NCBI GenBank assembly: GCA_007644065.1
Contig: VJWN01000008.1
Location: 684,411 to 748,410, forward strand
Length of the DNA: 64,000 nt
Origin: Margaritispora aquatica
Lineage: Eukaryota > Ascomycota > Leotiomycetes > Helotiales > Discinellaceae
Reading direction: 5' to 3'
Shown here in pieces: positions 1 to 10,002 of this stretch. The notes below the pieces were generated by a model. The model was not told where the DNA came from, searched no databases, and saw only the letters and a list, made by a program, of their open reading frames with translations. How positions within the stretch are numbered: position 1 is the first letter of the stretch; every line of letters begins with the position of its first letter. Position numbers and translations under genes: made by a program.

Positions 1-336
1 ATCAACTCCTCACTAACCGACTCCCTCAACACCGTGACCTGGGACCCTGTCAATCGACCCGGCGTCGCAAATCTGGTGCGTTTGCTCTCGTACTTCGATG
101 CGGAGGCCCGGAGTCCGGAGGAGATTGCTGCTGCGAGTGGTGGGTTGGGGCTGGGCGCTTTCAAGAAGTTGGTGGGTGAGGCGATCAGTGAGGGGTTGGG
201 AGGGGTTAGAGGGGAGTATGAGAGGGTGTTGGCGGAGGAGGGGTATTTGGATGGTGTTGCAGAGAGGGGTGCGAAGAAGGCGAGGGAGAGTGCCGAGAGT
301 ACTATGGTGTGTGTTAGGGAGGCTATGGGGCTTTGA
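1..336 (+). CDS. MSW1: Mitochondrial tryptophanyl-tRNA synthetase, C-terminal 111 residues (5' truncated by window)
   Basis: The window opens inside this gene, in frame 1, and the stop is at 334-336. The visible part reads through a D-P-x-N-R-P-G-V-x-N-L segment and ends in a helical E-x-A-R-x-x-x-V-R-E-x-x-G-L tail. This is the typical C-terminal helical region of bacterial/organellar class I TrpRS, which contacts the tRNA anticodon. The eukaryotic cytosolic enzyme ends differently, so I infer the mitochondrial paralogue, which charges mitochondrial tRNA-Trp with tryptophan. The HIGH and KMSKS catalytic motifs lie upstream of the window and cannot be checked. A GT-rich 3' region follows the stop. 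Confidence 0.85.
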   Translation: MNSSLTDSLNTVTWDPVNRPGVANLVRLLSYFDAEARSPEEIAAASGGLGLGAFKKLVGEAISEGLGGVRGEYERVLAEEGYLDGVAERGAKKARESAESTMVCVREAMGL

Positions 337-561
337 GAAATTGAGGGGAGTGGTGATCGGGTGTGTGTGTGTACAACTGTGTTTGAATAGATGTAGAGAT
401 ATGTAAAAAATACTGTAGATAGATAGATACCTGTACAAAAGTTATAGACAACTCATTTCACACGCTTTCTTCCTTGGTCGCTCGCGTCTCTTCTTGCTTT
501 CGTTATCTTGTAGCACCCAAGTCGATTACTAAGAGGATATATAGCCCAACATCTCGCTTAA

Positions 562-745
562 ATGACTTCAACAACTTTCACTACCAGAGCACTTACATCC
601 GCTGCATCTCAGCCGCCACAAAAATCTTTCGAGGGTAAGATGAAAAGCAGGCGTAATCATTTTCGAACAAAGCCACCTTTTTCCTCTGCTCTGTCTCTTT
701 TCAGAGCTTCAGAGAGCTGGTCCAGCATCTTTGAGACAACAGTGA
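562..745 (+). CDS. Possible small spliced protein (37-39 aa), unrecognised
   Basis: An ATG at 562 opens 24 codons rich in Thr, Ser and Ala with one Arg, like a short mitochondrial presequence. A good donor (GTAAGA at 635) and a pyrimidine-rich acceptor (TTTTCAG ending at 704) define a 70-nt intron. Splicing joins a second exon that reads E-L-Q-R-A-G-P-A-S-L-R-Q-Q and stops at 743-745. A further donor (GTGAGA at 742) with an acceptor near 818 could instead give a three-exon product ending Q-C-K. Without splicing the first frame runs to 792. I do not recognise a family. The support is splice signals only, so this may be a 5' leader or noise. Confidence 0.33.
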
Positions 746-834
746 GAGAATGGATGGATTTTGGGAAAGAGCTATGTGTAGTTGCATGTTAAGACCTTAT
801 TACCTGCGTGTTTCTCTAGATGCAAGTGATAGCA

Positions 835-1193
835 GAAGCTCACTGCTTTCTGTGGGGATCTAGCAGTCGACGAGGTCATGTGGTTGTGTCCAACCTAGAG
901 TTTCACTCTTAAGATGCTAATACAGGTGTTCTCTTATGCTGGTTGTTGCTATTTTGCCTTTCTTTGCTTCGGCGCGCGGTATTGCCATTGCTGTGATACT
1001 CATCATAACCAAAGTAATGATTCTACTTACGAAATTTGTAACCAGAAGAGTAGACGATGATTGAACACATAAATCCAAGTTTACGTTGCTTTAGTTAAGT
1101 CTCATTTTTGTAATAGAGGAAAAAGATCCTGTACTTGCAACCACCCTCTCCTTATGTTACCATAATGCCAAAATGTACATCCAAACAAAACAA
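835..1193. other. Intergenic stretch before the tRNA
   Basis: About 360 bp of mixed sequence between the small ORF and the tRNA gene. I see no conserved reading frame or repeat. Confidence 0.5.
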
Positions 1194-1337
1194 GGAGAAG
1201 TAGCTTAGTGGTAAAGCACACGGCTTCATAGTCAACCGCCGCCCGAGGCCTGATCAACTGAGGGCGGAACGGTGGCCACCCTCCTGCAGCGGCGGTTGAA
1301 TATGCTGTGGATCGTTGGTTCGAATCCAACCTTCTCT
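1194..1337 (+). tRNA. Intron-containing tRNA, probably tRNA-Met(CAT)
   Basis: The acceptor stem GGAGAAG (1194-1200) pairs with CTTCTCT (1331-1337), with a G-T pair at 1:72. The A box fits (TAGCTTAGTGG), the D stem is GCTT/AAGC, and the T arm GTTGG-TTCGAAT-CCAAC contains a perfect B box. The anticodon stem ACGGC/GCTGT (one G-T pair) is interrupted after position 37 by a 72-nt intron (1231-1302). Read this way the loop is TTCATA-T with anticodon CAT at 1227-1229. That leaves one extra base between the D stem and the anticodon stem. The alternative register (stem CACGG/CTGTG) would give anticodon TCA. The intron carries an 11-bp perfect inverted repeat. Pol III signals are strong; the isotype is uncertain. 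Confidence 0.65.
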
Positions 1338-2015
1338 ACTTTTATAGTTTTTGGGGGGTGCTTTACCTTGGTATTGCTCTTTTTAGCCTCTGCGGATCAC
1401 GACTTTCGTAAGTGTTCTTTTCTCTTTTGGTACGTTTGCCCATCACGTAAAACTGGTCACAACTGAAATGTCAAATCAAAGGCTCTGTCTCTCCCAAACT
1501 CAATACTAGATCTATTAACGTCTCCGATCCCATGTAACATCCAAATCACACATTATTCCCACCACCCATCCTTGATCTCACCTCGTCCGTCGAAGCAAGC
1601 CCACGCCTCTCAATTCTCATCAAACAAACCAAACGACTTCGCAAAACGGGGAACTAACTTAGAGGTAAAGCGTACAGCCTACGATTCTTTGCACCCTGCT
1701 CCTTGACAGCGGTGTTTTGAGTAGTAATGATAAGAATGTAGTCAAGACAAACAATCTCGCAAAGGACATGATGTGCGTAAGTTTACACTCGAAGATGAGG
1801 AAAATAGGGTTACAAAGAATAGGTAATGAGATGCCGCGAGAAAAAAACATAGTTTCCTCATATGTCAAGAAATGCAAACAGAAGATGATGCACAAGACTA
1901 ATATTCATCTATATCGTATAATACTCCAACCTGGAGCGTCTATGTAAACCTACATGCCAGTTTATACACCCCTATCCCTACCAATACATAATCAACACAC
2001 CCCCGCAGTTCTTAC
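1338..2015. other. Intergenic stretch between the tRNA and the MTO1 3' end
   Basis: No protein-coding signal was found. It holds a tRNA-like 5' half at 1648-1682 (listed separately). The rest is probably tRNA flank and the 3' UTR of the minus-strand MTO1 gene. Confidence 0.5.
1648..1682 (+). other. tRNA-like 5' half (degenerate)
   Basis: The segment GGGGAACTAACTTAGAGG followed by TAAAGCGTACAGCCT lines up base for base with the first ~33 nt of the intron-bearing tRNA 454 bp upstream, with roughly three quarters of positions identical. This includes the D-loop GGTAAAGC. No matching T arm or B box is seen downstream. I read it as a decayed, partial duplicate or a tRNA-derived fragment, not a working gene. 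Confidence 0.35.
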
Positions 2016-4144
2016 TCAAGGCATAAACAACCTCTTCCTCTCTTCAACCTCCTCAAACATCGCCGCCTTCCCAGCGACCTTCGACTTCTGTTTTACATAC
2101 GCCAGTAACCTCAACGTCCCAGCAGGCGTCATACCCTCTATCCTCCTCGCCTGGCCCACGCTCTCGGGCCTCGTAGCATTCAACAAGTCCTTCTCATGCA
2201 TGCTCAAGCCGAAGATAGAGCTATAGTCCAGATCCAGCGGGAGACGCAAGTTCTCGTCTTTCTGGAATACCTTCATGGCTGCCGCTTGCTGCTCCACGTA
2301 TGGTGCGTATACAGCCTCGATGCCGACGCGGGTCTGGATGTGCTGCGTGAAGTTATTGATGGATGGGATGAGCGCTGCCATGTCGGCCATGGTGGTGCCT
2401 GCTATGCGGAGCACCTCGAAAGCTGTGCGGCGCGTGGAGTCATTACCAACGCGGAAGCCGGCTTGGATCCAGTTTGGTGGACTCATATTGTTCTCGATGA
2501 GAGCTGTTTTTAGCTCTTCCATCTGTGTCACTTCGTCGGAGAAGTGGCGCCATCGCCTATCGCTTACGACACCTGCTTCTCGTCCTTTAGCTGTGAGTCG
2601 TAGATCAGCGTTATCTGCTCGTGCGCTCATGCGGTATTCGCTTCGTGAGGTGAACATCCTGTAGGGTTCTGAGACTCCTTTGGTAATGAGGTCGTCGATC
2701 ATGATGCCGATGTAACCATCGCTTCTTGAGAGCGTGATGGGTGCTTTGGATTGCGAGGCAAGACCTGCATTGATGCCGGCTATGATGCCCTGTGCTGCAG
2801 CTTCTTCATAACCTGTGGTTCCGTTGATCTGTCCTGCTAAGTACAAACCACTGATGGCTTTTGTTTCAAGTGTTGCCTTGAGACTTCTAGGATCCACATA
2901 ATCGTACTCGACTCCATAACCTGGTTGTAGCATAGTGACATTCTCAAGTCCTTTGATGGTCTTGAGCAGTTGTTCCTGTGCTTCAGCTGGGATCGTCATA
3001 GATATCCCATTTGGGTAGATCACATCACTCTCAAATCCCTCTGGCTCCAACCATATGATATGCCTATCTTTATCCGAAAAGCGAATGACTTTCGACTCAA
3101 GTGATGGGCAATATCTTGGTCCTTTTACCGACTCTCTGATATGAATTGACTTGTCAAGATTCGCTTTCACAACGTCATGTGTTCTATTGTTTGTGTATGT
3201 CGCATGGCAGAAAAGCTGATCTTGAACCGAGACCTTCTCGTTCAAATAGCTGAATGGCATTGGAGGATCATCCCCTGCCTGTGTCTCAAGCGTGCTATAA
3301 TCGATCGTCTTTTTCGCTAACCGTGGAGGAGTTCCAGTCTTTAACCTGCCAAGCTTAAATCCAGCATCTTTCAATGATTTACTCAATCCAAAAGTGGCAG
3401 CTTCACCCATCCGCCCGGCTGGATGACATTCGAGACCGATATGGATTTCTCCTCCAAGAAAAGTACCTGTCGTTATAACCACATGGTTCGTAGGTATGAT
3501 CTCTCCGGACTCTAACCGTACACCAGTGATCTTTCCTCCAAGCATATTTGGGTCATCTTTCGAAACGATAATATCCGCTACACTTCCAGGAACAATCGAA
3601 AGATTTGGATACGTCTCCAACTCTGCCCTCATATGTTTCTGGTATAGCGAGCGATCAATTTGCGCACGAGGCCCCTTCTAAAATCAGCTACACCCTCACA
3701 ACGCACACTGGAAGCCACATACCCAAACCGCAGGTCCCTTCTTCCTATTCAAAACTTTGAATTGAACACCAGCTTTGTCGATGATCCGTCCGGCAACACC
3801 ATCCAGGGCATCAACCTCCCTCAACATCGTCCCCTTCCCAATACCCCCGAAACTCGGATTGCAGGAACAAACACCAATGTTCTCAAGCTTGGGCGTAATG
3901 AGCGCGGTCCTGGCCCCTGATCTTGCCGCTCCAGTGCATGCCTCCGAGCCAGCATGGCCTCCTCCTATGACGACAACATCATACGGGCTGTTTATTGTTA
4001 GTGAAAAATCACAAATAGTAGTGGTGCAGCTTACCGAACATCTGCAGATACATCCGCAAATGCCCTCCTTTGCTGGCGGATATACTGATGCCGCGCAATT
4101 CGCGACCATAATATTGACCGACCTGTCACAAGTGTCCGTGTCAT
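2016..4144 (-). CDS. MTO1: Mitochondrial tRNA-uridine carboxymethylaminomethylation enzyme MTO1/GidA (677 aa, 3 exons)
   Basis: Exons are 4144-4035, 3987-3723 and 3674-2016. The last acceptor could instead be at 3677, adding one Lys. The first exon gives a basic presequence (M-T-R-T-L-V...R-R-A-F-A). An FAD-binding G-G-G-H-A-G motif follows at residues 45-50, then the GidA signatures G-P-R-Y-C-P-S-L-E and [12 protein letters not shown]. The length matches yeast Mto1. With MSS1/GTPBP3 the enzyme builds the 5-carboxymethylaminomethyl group on wobble uridine (U34) of mitochondrial tRNAs, using FAD, glycine or taurine, and folate. The start was chosen because only this frame joins the Rossmann exon in phase 2. 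An ATG in another frame at 4172 would hit a stop. Confidence 0.93.
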
Positions 4145-5079
4145 AATGGCATTGCACGACTTCCAACTGCACCTCCTGGGTGATGGCAAAGTATGGGCGC
4201 GCTTGTGAGACTTTTTTGACGCGCGTCTGAGATTGATCGAAGCTAATGCAGTTCGGCTAAATGTGGGACCGTGCGACTGCCGACTGATCCACTGTAAGGA
4301 ATGTCATACCCATGGTCACTCACATCACTGCATCAGTCTGTCTTGTATCAAGGAATAAGTACACAGCATAATTATTTTGGTGAACGTTCACTAAGTCTCA
4401 CAGCCAAAACCACACAGATAAACAGCGTGTTGTCAGTGTAATATCTAGCATCTTTCACTTGAATTGATTTGTGTTGAATAGTAATTCTTCGTACTCCGTT
4501 TGGGCAATTTACTGTAAATGATTTTGAATTAGAGGAGGTGTACGGCAGGAGTATTTTGTATTTCCATTTCTGATAGCATTTAGAGAACCACGCAATCTGG
4601 CAATGGGGACAATTTGTTATGAGATATAATCGATTCGATTTAGCAATATTGACGCTGACCAGAATATCTAATCTTGCTAACTACGATATCATCCCACAAT
4701 TTTTTTAATGATTTTTCTCCCCCCTCACTCTCCCTTCCTACAACCACACAAATCCTTCATATCCTGCAAGAGCCTCGCCCATATCTCCTACATATCCATC
4801 ATTAACCATCTCCGTAACAAAGGAAATTGGTGCAGAATGTGCAGCAGCGTCTCTAGGACAGACCCAAGATAATCGGGTCACATAAGTAGACCAAAATAAA
4901 AGGATAAGATGTTAGTAAGACATTCGTTCCGTAACCCCCTTCTTCCAATATGCAGTCCTTCATAAAAGCGTGAAGTCGAACCGTCCCTCGCTCCCCATGA
5001 CTGCAGCCTCCCGTGACTGCAACCAGAGCAAGTCAAAACAAACCAACGCCAAAGGAAAACAGAGAACTACTAATCGTCA
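4145..5079. other. Intergenic, between MTO1 start and decapping-activator 3' end
   Basis: About 0.9 kb holding the MTO1 promoter (right next to 4145) and the 3' UTR of the minus-strand gene ending at 5080. Moderately AT-rich, with no conserved frame or repeat seen. Confidence 0.5.
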
Positions 5080-6576
5080 TTAAGATCTCACAACGCCGTT
5101 GTGGAGGCCATTCATTTGTTGAGGAGGCCTGCCCCCCACGACTTGAGGAACTGAATTTGTTGATTGTGGCATGTTACCGAGTCGAGGGTCAGGTGAGTCA
5201 GAAACTTTCAGAGCATCAAGCTTCAAGATCTTTCTCAGAGCATCTTCAGCCTGCTGAACATCGTTGCGGCGCTCCACCGAAGGAGGGGAAGCTGAAGTGG
5301 GAAGAGTCTTGAGAGTTCCGAACAATCGATCATAATCGCTAATACCCGATGAGTCTCTCGGAATCTGGTACTGGCCATTTGGCTGACCATAGCTGACTCT
5401 GCGCTCGGGAGTACAAATTGGTGTCCTCGTTGGAGTTACTTCTTGACGCAAACCAGAAGAGCGTGTAGATGATTTAAGTGTCGCCGAGGGTCTTAACTGA
5501 GGATTTGGTGAATGAGTTTGGGACTGAAGCGCCACACTAGCACCTCTAGGTGATGCTTGAGAAACAGGCGGTGCCAGAGAGGCAAGGTCCGCAAACAGAA
5601 AGGCTTTCACCGCAGCAGAATCTTGAGATTTTGGCGTAGCAACTGAGGGTGAGATAAGAGCAGGCGAATTGTGTGAACCAGATCTGGCAGCGTTGATCCT
5701 TTGGGAGTATGGCGTGGAAAATGCAGGGCCAAGAGACACATCAACATCCTCACCATCTAATTCCTCCATAGCAAACATACCACTACTCGAATTTCTTTTC
5801 AGATCAACAGGCCTACTTCGGGTCTGGCTGCGGGTTGCAGGGGGAGTTTGACTGGTTCTGGGTGAGCCTTTTGGGATTGGAAATGGACCATTCGCACTTG
5901 GTTGATATGAGCTCGCACTTCGAATTCTTGCAGCCTTCTCGGCTCTATCGGCGTTGAAGAGTATATCTAAAGGAGACTCGTCCCTCTGAGATCTCTTCGC
6001 TATTACATCTTCCTGGGGTGGAGTTGAAAGGGGATCTGTAGGCGAGTTGTCTTTCAGCGCTCTTAGCCCTCTCAGCCCAGGAGAGTCGGGTACGGATTTT
6101 GAATAGAAACTGGGTATCGGTAGAGTTGACGGCGCTGGGGATGCGTGAAACATTCCTCCTGCATAGGCTGCAGGTGTATTCAACGGCCTGGTAGAAGGAA
6201 GTCCTGCGGACAACGGACCTGCGATTGGGGGAGTTCTGCCGCCCTTCTTTCCAGTTGCAGGTGAAGTAATCACATTCTTGGGTCTATTCTTGTTTCGTGA
6301 CTTTTGTTTCGATCCATTTTCAACAGTGTTTGAATTGGTAAAGTTCGACGTCCCATTTTGGTTGTTCCGGCGGGGTGTACGAGGAGGGGTGGATGGTTGA
6401 AGCGCGTTCTCGATGCCACCCAGACTGACCTCTGATTGCTTACTGCGAGCATGCGCTTGTAGATTGAGATAGTGGGGATTTTGAGGATTTTGAGAATTTT
6501 GCGACGGGGTTGTAGCGGAGGGATTTGCAGCACTTCGAGTGTGACGATGCCTTCTTGGAGGAGTTTCGGTAGACAT
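5080..6576 (-). CDS. PNRC/EDC1-like mRNA-decapping activator (498 aa, intrinsically disordered)
   Basis: A single open frame from ATG 6576 to the stop at 5080. The protein is almost all low complexity (Ser, Pro, Thr, Asn, Gln), with many S/T-P sites. A short motif stands out at residues ~138-157: Y-A-G-G-x-F-x-x-S-P-A-P-S-x-L-P-x-P-S-F. This fits the fungal PNRC/EDC1 short linear motif, whose L-P-x-P part binds the Dcp1 EVH1 domain and whose Y-A-G part stimulates Dcp2 decapping. A basic block (K-Q-K-S-R-N-K-N-R-P-K) comes before it. A helical D-I-L-F-N-A-D-R-A-E-K-A-A-R-I segment comes after it, and an A-E-D-A-L-R-K-I-L-K-L segment lies near the C-terminus. I infer a P-body/decapping cofactor role from the motif alone. 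Confidence 0.7.
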   Translation of the reverse strand: MSTETPPRRHRHTRSAANPSATTPSQNSQNPQNPHYLNLQAHARSKQSEVSLGGIENALQPSTPPRTPRRNNQNGTSNFTNSNTVENGSKQKSRNKNRPKNVITSPATGKKGGRTPPIAGPLSAGLPSTRPLNTPAAYAGGMFHASPAPSTLPIPSFYSKSVPDSPGLRGLRALKDNSPTDPLSTPPQEDVIAKRSQRDESPLDILFNADRAEKAARIRSASSYQPSANGPFPIPKGSPRTSQTPPATRSQTRSRPVDLKRNSSSGMFAMEELDGEDVDVSLGPAFSTPYSQRINAARSGSHNSPALISPSVATPKSQDSAAVKAFLFADLASLAPPVSQASPRGASVALQSQTHSPNPQLRPSATLKSSTRSSGLRQEVTPTRTPICTPERRVSYGQPNGQYQIPRDSSGISDYDRLFGTLKTLPTSASPPSVERRNDVQQAEDALRKILKLDALKVSDSPDPRLGNMPQSTNSVPQVVGGRPPQQMNGLHNGVVRS

Positions 6577-7401
6577 TACTTCTTTGGCCTATAAATAAGC
6601 AGCCGTGGAAGCTTGATAGATACGGGCAGGAAAATCAAACTGGCAAAAACGATCGGATCGAGGACGAGAGAGTTTATCAAGGCGTTGTGGTGCCCTCAGG
6701 GCAGAGGCGGAGGCTGATCACTGGAGGAGTGTAGTTTTATTGCGCCAGAGTATGAAGTTGTATTTGTGTGTACGGTGATGAGTGTCGCAGATGTGATGGT
6801 GAATTTACTCATCGTTTTTAGTGTGGGAGTAGTTGGTGTGTTGTTGTGAATGAGTCGAAGTCGAGGAAAGGCTCCGAGAGAATGTGATGGCGATACAGGT
6901 GCTCAGAGCAGCTCCTAACAATTGGCGGCGGCGGGACCCAGTGTTGTGTTATTGACTTTGAGCCTTCTTGGCGGCAGGGGCGTGAAAGCTGAAAGGACGA
7001 AGCGGGTGTTTGGGAAGGCTGAGGCTGTGAGGCTGTGAGGCTGGAGGAGACTAAGGCTGCAGCTTTGCGGTGACAATTAAGTTGAAATAGGTCAACGTAG
7101 TACGGTCAGTACCTACCTACCTACCTTACCTAAGTGTACAATTGCTGAAAGAAGCTCACTTTCCAACTGGGTTGATCAGCGAGCTTGAACTCCTTTATTC
7201 TAGCCGTTCCTCGATTTTTCAACTGGTTAGATATTTGCAAAACTCTCAAGACAAATCGAATTGAAACCCTGAAAACCGTTCCTTTATCGAATCCACGAAA
7301 CTCGATCTGTATCCCGAACCTCGAACTTCCTGCCTACAAATACCCCTCCAACCACCCATCGCAAGCCTTACTATACCCCACATCATTCAACAACAAACAA
7401 A
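6577..7401. promoter_or_regulatory. Divergent promoter between the decapping activator and RBX1
   Basis: 825 bp separate two divergent starts. It holds a GAGGCTGTGAGGCTGTGAGG direct repeat (~7020-7045) and a CCTACCTACCTACCTTACCT tract (7113-7132), a kind of motif seen again elsewhere in this window. The 60 bp before the RBX1 ATG are CA/AAC-rich (ending CAACAAACAAA), typical of a fungal leader. Confidence 0.5.
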
Positions 7402-7934
<533 letters not shown>

Positions 7935-8195
7935 GTATATTGGCACAGATCATGAGAAACGACTATGGCAGACTACGAGGATGGTTTGGGAAGCAGCACA
8001 GCGAGCAGACCCCAGTTACTGGTGAAACTTTCCGGTGCATTCATGGCGTACGGACGGTTTTTATGATGGCGTCCAATATGGATCAGGTTCCCATGAAAGA
8101 GCATTTCCATAGTGCTTTGGGAATCAATGAACTAAATCCTTGTGCATTTTATGGTATCCCCAGTGCCTTTAACTCCTATGCCCATATTCAAACGT

Positions 8196-8613
8196 TCATC
8201 CTACAACCTCTCCATCCACGGTGATTTCTTGCAATTCCTTTTCAACGCCTCCTACAGGCAACCACTTCAGAGGATGTCGGTTGAAGTAAGGCCACGGTGG
8301 TACAACCAGGAGGAAGGTGAGTGCAGTTCCTGCAATACCAATTGAGAGTGCGAGTTTGATATCTTGTCGAAGGTATCCGTAGATAAATGCGAGGACCTAT
8401 AAGTTGTGTCAACTGTGTTGTTTCTTCTTGATGTATGTGATGAAATGCCCTACACCAGTAACTGAGAGGAAGAATGTAGCTAGGAACTCTGCCTTCTTCT
8501 GGCCCTCAAAATCCTATCACACAATTAGTTTGCATATGAAATGTTTGGGAATTAGACCGTACGATTTGACCCTCAACCAAGTCGCGCACTTTATCTAGAA
8601 TCGGGTCGGCCAT
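8196..8613 (-). CDS. SPC1: Signal peptidase complex subunit SPC1 (103 aa, 3 exons)
   Basis: Exons are 8613-8563, 8513-8454 and 8396-8196. The protein reads M-A-D-P-I-L-D...D-F-E-G-Q-K-K-A-E-F, then two membrane helices separated by a short Y-L-R-Q-D-I loop. The family end block P-P-W-P-Y-F-N-R-H-P-L-K-W-L follows. This is the SPCS1/SPC12 family: a small ER protein with two transmembrane segments that supports the Sec11 signal peptidase and guards membrane-protein substrates from cleavage. The length is normal. It converges with RBX1, with 261 bp between the stops. Confidence 0.95.
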
Positions 8614-9219
8614 TGGATTATTTTGGACAGCTGTTTAGGTAGTTCAAGATGTGTTCATGTCAATGGACTAACTGATGCCACAGGTGGTTCTGGCCTCTTC
8701 GCTCGACCGGACTGGGCCCCGACACGTGACTCGGATTGGGAGTCATGGATGTGGTGAGGCTGAGGCTGAGGCTGGATTGACGTCAATGTGAGTGATTTTC
8801 AGCTTCACATCATGGTTATGAGAGACATGTTGGTGTGTTCATTGGAACATCTCGAAAGAGATGGCGGTTTCATGATTCATGAGACAGAAGTGATATACTT
8901 CTTTGACATTTGGGTACACGCGCGTTGATCAATTCCAGGGCTAATGAAAGACTAGGATTGAATATATTGATATATATAATTTTTGGATTCTTCATCTGAA
9001 GCAAAACATGCTGTAACCACCAAGACAAGGCTGGTATCTGATCCTGACCCAAGACCAAAGCAGAACCAAGCAGCCCCAAGCAGACCAAAACCTGCACTTC
9101 CATATCCTTGACTCGGCATTGGCCGATGCTGCCAAATTTTTCGATAGTGGAATGATAACCCCTGCCACGCTAAATTCGCGCTTCTGAAGCCCTTTCAACC
9201 TCGTTGCCCAGCTACCCAA
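8614..9219. other. SPC1 promoter and unassigned DNA
   Basis: The SPC1 upstream region has a GAGGCTGAGGCTGAGGCTGG repeat at about 8756-8775. I see no supported gene. Confidence 0.45.
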
Positions 9220-9435
9220 CTATCTCAGGTCTCTTTTCCTCCTTTCCCTCTCCCATTCAATCTCCATATCGACGAGCTTCGGTTTCGACGACTTCTCCTT
9301 CCCATAACGATACAGTTCGAATCTTTGCAAATAACCCCCGATATCAGAAATCGCTTGCTGAGCATCATCGCCACCTATCAAGCTCCCGCCTTTGTGTGGT
9401 GAGAATTTCAAACTTGGAACGTCATCTAAAGACAT
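9220..9435 (-). CDS. Possible 71-aa basic protein, unrecognised
   Basis: An open frame from ATG 9435 to a stop at 9220-9222. It has a Gly-rich start, a Y-L-Q-R-F-E-L-Y-R-Y stretch and a strongly charged end (W-E-R-E-R-R-K-R-D-L-R). The same frame stays open upstream of the ATG to about 9486 but starts there with GTG, so an upstream exon is possible. The composition looks protein-like. I cannot name a family, and the opposite strand is also open here. Treat it as a candidate only. Confidence 0.22.
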   Translation of the reverse strand: MSLDDVPSLKFSPHKGGSLIGGDDAQQAISDIGGYLQRFELYRYGKEKSSKPKLVDMEIEWERERRKRDLR

Positions 9436-9489
9436 ACCACATATACAGCACACCAGCCACGCACTAGCAGAACTTGTGCGTGTCACTCT

Positions 9490-10002
9490 TCATCGATCTC
9501 CATTCTTCAACTCTTCAGTTGAAATCCTATCGACTACCAAGCGAATTATCCTTTTCGCTCAATATACACGCTCTCCCTACCTCACAAATCGCCTCGGCGG
9601 CCCTCGAAACAAATTACCTTCAAATTGGCGGGACTCGTACTTCACCACTTCTCCTTCATCCGTCCGCTCCTCGGGTCTCTCAAGACCTGGGCATACTGCG
9701 GAGGTGACAAGAAACCTCCATAATTGGCCCTCGACTACAATCATACACCAAATTTCTGGCATACACAAATCAATATCATAACTGGCTTAGAAGGGCGGGA
9801 TTAGTCTCACCAGAAGAAATCAATCGTACAGGGCAACCTGTGCATTACCATCTATCAAATTGACGCCAACACGCGGTGGGCGCTCGTTGCGACCCGCCTT
9901 ATATACTTGAAGGCGCTCTACGGAGTATACTCAGTCCTCTTATCCAAGCTGGCTTAATTTAGGAACTACGCGGTATTCAAAGGATACCTTAGCACGGCAA
10001 TC
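9490..10002. promoter_or_regulatory. Upstream region / 5' leader of the CorA-type transporter
   Basis: About 0.5 kb upstream of the plus-strand transporter ATG. CT/CA-rich with no conserved frame. Overlapping ORFs on both strands here look like chance. Confidence 0.4.
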
